Of a stretch of DNA of 14,187 nucleotides, positions 7,468-12,568 are shown one piece after another. Position 1 is the stretch's first letter. Every line of letters starts with the position of its first letter. Under the pieces are notes generated by a model, which was not told the DNA's origin, searched no databases, and saw nothing but the letters and a program-made list of their open reading frames with translations. Position numbers and translations under genes: made by a program. This stretch comes from Faecalibacterium sp. UBA7177 (GTDB taxonomy: Bacteria > Bacillota > Clostridia > Oscillospirales > Ruminococcaceae): assembly GCA_002491225.1 (NCBI GenBank), contig DKVN01000060.1, positions 24,458 through 38,644 of the forward strand, given 5' to 3'.

Positions 7468-7493
7468 GGCCGCGAAAATGGCTGCGCGCGGCC
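7468..7493 (-). repeat. Inverted repeat right after the PBP stop codon
   Basis: GGCCGCG (7468-7474) and CGCGGCC (7487-7493) are exact reverse complements around a 12-base loop, directly abutting the PBP stop codon. No U-tract follows on the minus strand. In such GC-rich DNA a 7-bp stem can arise by chance, so its role is uncertain. The rest of the 198-bp gap (7296-7467) holds only GC-rich sequence and the murF ribosome binding site. Confidence 0.35.
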
Positions 7494-9833
7494 TCACTCC
7501 GGCGTGTTCTCGTCCACGACGGTCAGGGTCACGATGCTGCCCAAGGGACGCTCCTCCCCTTCGGCGATGCTCTGGGCGGTGACCGTGCCGGTCTGCGGGC
7601 CGGTGTACTGGACATTGAGGCTGGCCGATTCCAGCATCTGGGCCGCGAAGCTCGCGTCCTTGCCCACCACGCCGGGCACGATGGTCATGGTGTCCTCCTC
7701 CGCCTCGGTGTACAGGTAGACGGTGCATCCGGCGGGGACGCTCTCGCCCGCGGCGGGGTACTGGTGCAGGACGCTGCCGTCCCCGCCCACCAGCCGGTGG
7801 CTGAGGCCGTTCTTGTTCAGGTCGACCTGGGCCATGCTCCACTCGGCCTCGACCACATTGGGCACCCTGACGCTGCCGGTGACCTGGGTGGCGGGGTCGG
7901 TCTCGATGCCGAGGATCGGCGCGATCTCGCTGATGATGTTGCCCACCACCGGGGCCGAGACCAGCGAGCCGTAGTTTTCGCCGCTGTGCGGCTCGTCCAG
8001 GATGACCAGGATGGCGATCTGCGGGTCGTTGATCGGCAGCACCCCCAAAAAGCTGGAGGCCACCTGGTAGCCGCCCTCTTCAAGCTTCGGCTCGTCCAGC
8101 TTTTCGCTTGTGCCGGATTTTCCGCCGATGCTGTAGCCCGCCACATAGGCGTTGCGGCCGGGCGCGCCGTCCGCGCCGTTGTCCACGATGCCCTGCATCA
8201 TGCCCCGGATCGTGGCGCTGACCTCCTCGCTGATCACCTGCCGTTTGACGGTAGGGGCGATCTCCTCGATGACATTGCCGTCGGCGTCCTCGATGTGGTC
8301 CACCACATGGGGCTGCACGAGGTAGCCGCCGTTGACCACGGCGCAGGCCGCGGTGAGCATCTGCAGTGGAGTGACCTTTTGCGCCTGACCAAAGCTGGAG
8401 CTGGCCAGCTCGACCGGGCGCAGGTTTTCGGCATCATAGTAAAGGGTGCTGCGCTGCTCGCTGGGCAGGTCGATGCCGGTGGGCTCGGTAAAGCCGAAGG
8501 CATTGAAATAGTCGTAGAACTTCTGGGCCCCCAGCGCCTGGCCCACCTGGATATAGTAGCTGTTGCAGCTGTTGCGCAGGCCGGTGGCCATATCCTGCCA
8601 GCCGTGGGCGGTGGTGGTGCGGGTGAGGGTTCCGGCGCAGCTGTACTCCCGGTCCAGCACCTGAAACCTGCCGGAGCAGTTGAAATGGGTGTCGGCGGCG
8701 CAGACGCCCGAGTCGAGCGCCGCGGCGGTGGTGATGAGCTTAAAGACCGAGCCGGGAAAGTACAGGTCGGTGATGGCCTTGTTCTTCCACTGGGTCTCGC
8801 GCAGCTGGCCCTGCAGCTGGGTGTACTCCTCGTCGCTCTCGACCTCCTCCAGCTGGGCGGCGAGGGTGGGGTCGTAGATGGTGTAGGGGTCGTTGGGGTC
8901 AAAATCCGGCTTGATGGCCATGGCCAGGATCGCCCCGGTGTTGACATCCATCACCATCGCGAGGCCGCGCTGGCCGACATTGTGGGTCTTGACGGCGGCC
9001 TCAAGGTACTTTTCGGCCACCGACTGGATGTCCACATTGAGGGTGAGCACCAGATTGCCGCCGTCGATTGCGGGGTAGGTCTGGTCGTTCTCTCCGGCCA
9101 CCTCGTTGCCCAGGGCGTTGCGCAGGGTCAGGGTGCGGCCCGGCGTGCCGGACAGCACCTCATCGTAGGATTTTTCCAGCCCGTAAAAGCCGTCCCCATC
9201 CGCGTTGCAAAAGCCCAGCACGCTGGCCATAAACGCACCGTAGGGGTACTCGCGTTTGGTGCTCTGCACCACCGAGATCGGGGCGTCCACCTCGGCGGCG
9301 TACTCCCGCACCGCGTCGGCCACCGGCTTGTCCACCTGGCGGGCCAGCTCCTTATACTGGCTGTCGGTGTCCGAGAGTTTGGCGTAGACCTCCTCGTAAT
9401 CCAGATTCAGCAGCTCGGCCAGCTCGCCGCTGACCGCCTGGATCTTGTACAGCAGCCGCTGCTGCTGCACGGCCGAGTTGGCCTCAGCCTCCTCGCCCTC
9501 CCCTGTCACCGGGTCGGGGGTGAACTGGCTGGGGTCGGCGGTGACGGTCCAGACGATGGTGCTCTTGGCCAGCACCCGGCCCTCCTCGTCGTAGATCTCG
9601 CCGCGGGCGGGCTGCAAAACCGTGTCCTTCATCTGCTGGGCGGCCGCGCGGGAACGGTAGGTCTCAAAATCCCGCACCTGCAGGCCGTACAGCTGGTAGA
9701 TCAGGTACCCGAACCCGCCCGCCAGAAAGACGACCAGCATGAAAACGCTGCGCCACCACAGCCCCTTCGGCACCGCCTCGGCGCTGTGGGCCGGGCGGCG
9801 GGCGGGCTGCGGTTTTGCCTTGGGGTTCGCCAT
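7494..9833 (-). CDS. ftsI: Class B penicillin-binding protein (FtsI/PBP2x type) with two PASTA domains
   Basis: This transpeptidase cross-links septal peptidoglycan and is the expected partner of FtsW. The 779-residue protein has a short cytoplasmic N-terminus, a membrane anchor (about 29-48), a dimerisation/pedestal region starting at PARGEIYD (75-82), and the penicillin-binding domain. Active-site motifs are S362-V-F-K365, S422-C-N424 and K572-S-G-T575. Two PASTA domains (about 655-710 and 716-775) finish the protein. The two-PASTA layout resembles streptococcal PBP2x and Bacillus PBP2B; SpoVD has one. An acidic, Glu-rich insert (about 105-122) interrupts the pedestal. AAAGGAG lies about 10 nt before the ATG. 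The 221-bp gap from ftsL and the dcw position support the division role; a sporulation-specific SpoVD is the alternative name. Confidence 0.93.
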   Translation of the reverse strand: MANPKAKPQPARRPAHSAEAVPKGLWWRSVFMLVVFLAGGFGYLIYQLYGLQVRDFETYRSRAAAQQMKDTVLQPARGEIYDEEGRVLAKSTIVWTVTADPSQFTPDPVTGEGEEAEANSAVQQQRLLYKIQAVSGELAELLNLDYEEVYAKLSDTDSQYKELARQVDKPVADAVREYAAEVDAPISVVQSTKREYPYGAFMASVLGFCNADGDGFYGLEKSYDEVLSGTPGRTLTLRNALGNEVAGENDQTYPAIDGGNLVLTLNVDIQSVAEKYLEAAVKTHNVGQRGLAMVMDVNTGAILAMAIKPDFDPNDPYTIYDPTLAAQLEEVESDEEYTQLQGQLRETQWKNKAITDLYFPGSVFKLITTAAALDSGVCAADTHFNCSGRFQVLDREYSCAGTLTRTTTAHGWQDMATGLRNSCNSYYIQVGQALGAQKFYDYFNAFGFTEPTGIDLPSEQRSTLYYDAENLRPVELASSSFGQAQKVTPLQMLTAACAVVNGGYLVQPHVVDHIEDADGNVIEEIAPTVKRQVISEEVSATIRGMMQGIVDNGADGAPGRNAYVAGYSIGGKSGTSEKLDEPKLEEGGYQVASSFLGVLPINDPQIAILVILDEPHSGENYGSLVSAPVVGNIISEIAPILGIETDPATQVTGSVRVPNVVEAEWSMAQVDLNKNGLSHRLVGGDGSVLHQYPAAGESVPAGCTVYLYTEAEEDTMTIVPGVVGKDASFAAQMLESASLNVQYTGPQTGTVTAQSIAEGEERPLGSIVTLTVVDENTPE

Positions 9834-9938
9834 GGGGCAGCGCTCCTTTCGGGTGGGATGGGGGTTCGATGGGCCGGACGGGCGGCGGGCCGGATGAGAC
9901 TGGGCCGGGCCGGCGGCGGACAGCCCCGCGGATATTGG

Positions 9939-9973
9939 AGAACCTCTGATCCACAGGGCGGGTCAGAGGCTCT
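9939..9973 (-). repeat. Imperfect 11-bp inverted repeat between ftsL and the PBP gene
   Basis: AGAACCTCTGA (9939-9949) and TCAGAGGCTCT (9963-9973) pair at 10 of 11 positions around a 13-base loop. It sits in the middle of the 221-bp gap, the longest between genes of this cluster. There is no U-tract after it, so it is not a standard terminator. It may be an RNA-processing or attenuation structure, or chance. No gene is seen in the gap. Confidence 0.4.
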
Positions 9974-10054
9974 GCATCGGGATGTTCAGGACTGGGCAGA
10001 TGGGGCCTTGCGGCAGGCGGCAGTGCGCGGCAAGCAGCTCACCGGGCGGCTGCC

Positions 10055-10522
10055 TTACGGGTTGAGATAATCCGCCGCGCTGAGCAGCCCGGCCCCGATC
10101 GCATCCAGCCAGCGGCGGAAGCCGGACTCGGGCCGGGTGATCACGCTCTCCTGCTCAAGGCTGACATAGGTGATCTGGCTCTTGTCCATCTTCATCAGGC
10201 CAAGCTGGCTGGTGGCGATCTCGGCCACGTTTTTCAGGCTGGTCTTGCTGTCCATCTGGCTGGAGAGGTAGTCGTACTCGCTCTGGGCCGCGACAAGCTG
10301 GCGCTGGGTGCGCTGCAGGTCGGTGGTCAGCTCGGTGATGACCGCCTGGCTGTACAGGTAGCAGACCACCAGCATCAGCAGCAGGGTGACCCCCGCAAAG
10401 AGGCGCAGGTTCTTCATGAGCTGCGCAGTGCGCAGCGCGCCGCCCTGGGCCACCCGCACCCGCGGCTTTTTGGGCTCGCCTTTGCTCTCGAACAGCGAGA
10501 GATCATATGCGGTCGTCTGCAC
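10055..10522 (-). CDS. ftsL: Cell-division protein FtsL
   Basis: FtsL is a small bitopic membrane protein that pairs with DivIC/FtsB through a coiled coil and, with FtsQ, activates FtsW and its PBP. The 155-residue product has a basic cytoplasmic N-terminus (1-38), one membrane helix (about 39-58) and a heptad-like Gln/Leu-rich coiled coil (about 60-92). The family's C-terminal pattern follows, ending around ATSQLGLMKMDKSQITYVSL (103-122). About 30 further residues (PESGFRRWLDAIGAGLL...) extend past the usual end and could form an amphipathic helix. The start is GTG, not ATG, preceded by AGGTGA about 7 nt upstream. FtsL sequences diverge widely, so the call relies on topology and on position between rsmH and the PBP gene. 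Confidence 0.87.
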   Translation of the reverse strand: MQTTAYDLSLFESKGEPKKPRVRVAQGGALRTAQLMKNLRLFAGVTLLLMLVVCYLYSQAVITELTTDLQRTQRQLVAAQSEYDYLSSQMDSKTSLKNVAEIATSQLGLMKMDKSQITYVSLEQESVITRPESGFRRWLDAIGAGLLSAADYLNP

Positions 10523-10549
10523 AGCCTGTCACCTGCCTTTTCCTGCGTT

Positions 10550-10580
10550 TTTATAAAATAAAGCGTGATATCATCTATTC
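10550..10580 (-). promoter_or_regulatory. Possible internal promoter for ftsL
   Basis: TATAAA on the minus strand (10550-10555) lies in a markedly AT-rich gap, about 28 nt before the ftsL start codon. The best -35 candidate is the weak TAGATG, 16 bp upstream. The 100 bases 10551-10650 contain only 26 G or C, against a GC-rich background. The -10 and base composition are suggestive; the -35 is poor. Confidence 0.35.
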
Positions 10581-10630
10581 TTGCTTCATTTTGCGGAAAG
10601 ATTTTTCGTTCTCTTTTTAATTTAACTTAT

Positions 10631-10650
10631 GTAAAGTTCATTGACTTTAC
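10631..10650 (-). repeat. Short inverted repeat overlapping the rsmH stop codon
   Basis: GTAAAGT (10631-10637) and ACTTTAC (10644-10650) are exact reverse complements around a 6-base loop and include the rsmH stop codon TAA (10647-10649). It is AT-rich and lacks a following U-tract. It could be a weak RNA hairpin at the 3' end of rsmH or a dyad bound by a regulator. Confidence 0.4.
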
Positions 10651-11570
10651 AATTTTTCCGCCACCCGAAGCATCGCGCTGCGGCTGCGGCGGTTGGCCTG
10701 CTGCTCGGCCTCGGTGGCCTTGATCGGCTTGCGGTTGACCAGCTTCGCCTTCGCCTTGCCCCCGCAGACACAAACCGGGTATTCCGGCGGGCAGGTGCAG
10801 GCGGTGGCCCAGGCCGCGAACCGCTGCTTGACCAGCCGGTCCTCAAGCGAATGGAAGGTGATCACCGCCAACCGGCCGCCCGGCACAAGGCAATCAAAGA
10901 TGGCGTCCAGCCCCTCGCTGAGGGCGTCCAGCTCGCCGTTCACCGCGATGCGCAGCGCCTGAAAGGCCCGGCGGCTGGGGTTTTTGTGCTTGCGCCGCAC
11001 CGCGGGGGGCAGCGCGCCCGCGATCACGTCGGCCAATTGCAGGGTGGTGGTGATGGGCTGGGCCTCCCGCCGCGCCGTGATCCGCCCCGCGATGTTCCAA
11101 GCATAGGGCTCCTCGCCGTAGTCCCGCAGGATGCGGCAGAGCTCCTCCCGCGAGGCGGTGTTGACCAGGTCGGCCGCGGTGGGGCCGCTCTGGCTCATCC
11201 GCATATCGAGCGGCGCGTCCTCCAGATAGGAGAAGCCCCGCGCGGCGTCGTCCAGCTGGTGGCTGGAGACGCCCAGGTCGAGCAGCGCGCCATTCAGGCC
11301 GGGGATGCCCAGCCGTTCGAGCACGGCCTTCGTCTCCCGGAAGTTCGCCTGAACCAGCTGAGCCGGCAGCCCCTGCAGCCGCTCCCCCGCCGCCGCGATC
11401 GCGTCCGGGTCCTGATCCAGCGCGATCAGGCGGCCGGTGGTCAGGCGGGCGGCAATCGCGGAGGAGTGCCCGCCCCCGCCCGCCGTGCCGTCGAGATAGA
11501 TGCCGTCCGGGCGGATGGCCAGCGCCTCGATGCACTCGTCCAGCAGCACCGGGAGATGATGAAATTCCAT
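10647..11570 (-). CDS. rsmH: 16S rRNA (cytosine-1402-N4)-methyltransferase RsmH (MraW)
   Basis: RsmH transfers a methyl group from S-adenosylmethionine to N4 of cytosine 1402 in 16S rRNA, in the ribosomal P site. The 307-residue protein is complete. The N-terminal HLPVLLDECIEAL (5-17) leads into the SAM loop DGTAGGGGHS (27-36), the LDQDP strand end (51-55) and DLGVSSHQLD (98-107). The substrate-binding insertion follows, then NPSRRAFQALRIAVN (197-211), VITFHSLEDR (226-235) and the C-terminal NRRSRSAMLRVAEK. A short cysteine cluster CTCPPEYPVCVC (248-259) is present, as in many RsmH proteins. AGGAAAGGA precedes the ATG. It sits 135 bp after mraZ, the conserved second position of dcw clusters. 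Confidence 0.97.
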   Translation of the reverse strand: MEFHHLPVLLDECIEALAIRPDGIYLDGTAGGGGHSSAIAARLTTGRLIALDQDPDAIAAAGERLQGLPAQLVQANFRETKAVLERLGIPGLNGALLDLGVSSHQLDDAARGFSYLEDAPLDMRMSQSGPTAADLVNTASREELCRILRDYGEEPYAWNIAGRITARREAQPITTTLQLADVIAGALPPAVRRKHKNPSRRAFQALRIAVNGELDALSEGLDAIFDCLVPGGRLAVITFHSLEDRLVKQRFAAWATACTCPPEYPVCVCGGKAKAKLVNRKPIKATEAEQQANRRSRSAMLRVAEKL

Positions 11571-11705
11571 GGCGGATCGTCCTTTCCTGCGGTGCAGCGG
11601 TGTGGGAGGTGGCAGTGTAAAGGCGGAGGCGGGCTTGTCCGGTCAAGATGTGCGGCCGGTCGCGGCCAATCGCAGCCTGTGGGGCCCGCAGGGCCTTTGC
11701 AGTTC

Positions 11706-12131
11706 TTACAGCTCCAGCTCCTCCATCGTGGCGGCCAGGGCGGCGCTGTCGGTCTCGAGCCGCTCGTTGTAGGCCCGCCAGGCGGCGGTGTCCCAGATCT
11801 CGGCGTGGTTGCGGTTGCCGATGATGGTCACGTCCTTATCCAGCCCCGCGTGCTTGCGCAGCACCGCGGGCAGCAGGATGCGGCCCTGCTTGTCCGGCGA
11901 GACCTCCTCGGCCGCCGCGAACAAAAACCGCTGGATATCGCGGCTTTTGGCCATGCCCTTTTGGGCAAAGGCCTCGGCCACCTGCTCAAACTCCTGCATG
12001 GGGAAGGCTACTAAACAGCCGTCCAGCCAGCGGGTAACCACGAACCGCTCGCCCATCTCCTCGCGGAACCGGGCCGGAAAGTTTAAGCGGCCCTTGGCGT
12101 CGATGGCGTAGTCGTACTCGCCCATCAGCAT
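11706..12131 (-). CDS. mraZ: Transcriptional regulator MraZ
   Basis: MraZ is a ring-forming DNA-binding protein with two AbrB/SpoVT-like half domains that binds direct repeats in its own promoter and controls the dcw operon. The 141-residue product starts MLMGEYDYAIDAKGR, matching the family N-terminus, with DAKGR (11-15) in the first half and the matching DKQGRILLP (80-88) in the second. The frame is open further upstream to a GTG at 12191, which would add 20 Ala/Gly-rich residues. The ATG at 12131 is preferred because it matches family starts and has a GGGAAGGGG stretch about 9 nt upstream. Three TGGGT boxes in the leader strongly support autoregulation. It is the first gene of the cluster, about 150 nt downstream of its promoter. 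Confidence 0.95.
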   Translation of the reverse strand: MLMGEYDYAIDAKGRLNFPARFREEMGERFVVTRWLDGCLVAFPMQEFEQVAEAFAQKGMAKSRDIQRFLFAAAEEVSPDKQGRILLPAVLRKHAGLDKDVTIIGNRNHAEIWDTAAWRAYNERLETDSAALAATMEELEL

Positions 12132-12180
12132 CCCGGCCGCCCCCTTCCCTGCCTGCCCGCCGCTTTTTGCGGCACCGGCG

Positions 12181-12248
12181 GAGTTTTCCACCGGGAGGGC
12201 AGGTTTTTCCTTGTTGAATGTGGAAAACTCGGTGGAAAAGGTGGAAAA
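12181..12248. repeat. Four copies of a GTGGAAAA / TTTTCCAC motif in the mraZ leader
   Basis: On the plus strand GTGGAAAA occurs at 12220-12227, 12232-12239 and 12241-12248. The same motif is present in opposite orientation at 12184-12191. GAGTTTTCCAC (12181-12191) and GTGGAAAACTC (12220-12230) are exact 11-bp reverse complements, and 12240-12250 offers another 11-base match to 12182-12192. The minus-strand copy at 12219-12227 reads TTTTCCACA, which fits the relaxed DnaA-box pattern TTWTNCACA; the others differ from it at the last base. The repeats are certain; DnaA binding or RNA switching is inference. Confidence 0.7.
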
Positions 12249-12250
12249 CT

Positions 12251-12280
12251 ACCCACTTTTACCCACTTTTACCCACTTCA
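12251..12280 (-). promoter_or_regulatory. MraZ operator: three 10-bp direct repeats
   Basis: Read on the minus strand, AAGTGGGTAA-type units repeat three times at an exact 10-bp period; the TGGGT cores are complements of 12251-12255, 12261-12265 and 12271-12275. MraZ of Escherichia coli is known to bind TGGGN repeats separated by 5 nt, and mycoplasma MraZ binds AAAGTG-type repeats; this site satisfies both. The repeats begin immediately downstream of the predicted transcription start (about 12282), so bound MraZ should block initiation or early elongation. Confidence 0.9.
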
Positions 12281-12288
12281 ATGGAAAT

Positions 12289-12317
12289 ATTATACTGCAC
12301 ACCCGCGCAGAAAGCAA
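12289..12317 (-). promoter_or_regulatory. Sigma-A promoter of the mraZ/dcw cluster
   Basis: On the minus strand, TTGCTT (12312-12317) is followed by a 17-bp spacer and a perfect TATAAT (12289-12294). Transcription should begin near 12282, leaving a leader of about 150 nt before the mraZ ATG. The MraZ boxes abut the start site. This is the only strong promoter I see for the cluster. Confidence 0.88.
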
Positions 12318-12369
12318 GGTCTCGGGGCAAATTTGTAACCCCTTTCTCATTTCTTCAAAGGCCGCACGC

Positions 12370-12406
12370 AAAAGAGCCGGCGGCCCGCCGCGGGGCACCG
12401 GCTCTT
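12370..12406 (-). terminator. Second hairpin upstream of the mraZ promoter, possible terminator
   Basis: AAGAGCCGG (12372-12380) and CCGGCTCTT (12398-12406) are exact reverse complements. GCCC/GGGC (12383-12386 and 12393-12396) pair inside, giving a long GC-rich stem. On the minus strand the stem ends in a TTTT run (12370-12373). It lies between the oadA terminator and the mraZ promoter and may act as a back-up terminator insulating the dcw promoter, or may end a short transcript begun in the roughly 70-bp interval between the two hairpins. Confidence 0.55.
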
Positions 12407-12473
12407 ATATAAAAAGGCAATGTATTGGATTTGCGTCATCTGCGCCCTCGGGCGGCAATCCCCCATTTTGCGC

Positions 12474-12523
12474 AAAAAATGGCCAGGGCCGCGCTCCCCT
12501 TTTGCGGGGGCGCGGCCCTGGCC
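12474..12523 (-). terminator. Strong Rho-independent terminator after oadA
   Basis: GGCCAGGGCCGCGC (12481-12494) and GCGCGGCCCTGGCC (12510-12523) are perfect 14-bp reverse complements, with CCCC/GGGG pairing inside them. On the minus strand the stem is followed after one base by six T residues (12474-12479). It lies about 45 bp past the oadA stop codon. On the plus strand the stem is followed by GTTTTATTT, so it might stop transcription in both directions, although no plus-strand gene is seen. Confidence 0.92.
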
Positions 12524-12568
12524 GTTTTATTTCAGTATTCCGTTTTGACGCGGCTGCCGCCTTCCGGC

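Noticed and set aside
9664..9954. A small minus-strand frame spanning the ftsL-PBP gap and the PBP start
   Set aside because: It overlaps the PBP coding start in another frame, starts with a weak GTG, and the translation is Pro/Arg/Gly low complexity.
7443..10070. A very long open frame on the plus strand, antisense to the PBP gene
   Set aside because: The translation is His/Gly/Ala/Val-rich with no family resemblance, lacks a convincing ribosome binding site, and mirrors third-position GC bias of the PBP gene, whose frame has all catalytic motifs.
12132..12191. A GTG start for mraZ at 12191, adding 20 residues
   Set aside because: The added residues are low-complexity, no good ribosome binding site precedes the GTG, and MLMGEYDYAIDAKGR matches the normal MraZ N-terminus.
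12220..12280. A CRISPR array or microsatellite in the short repeats before mraZ
   Set aside because: The units are 8-10 bp with no unique spacers of CRISPR size, and position and sequence fit the known MraZ operator.
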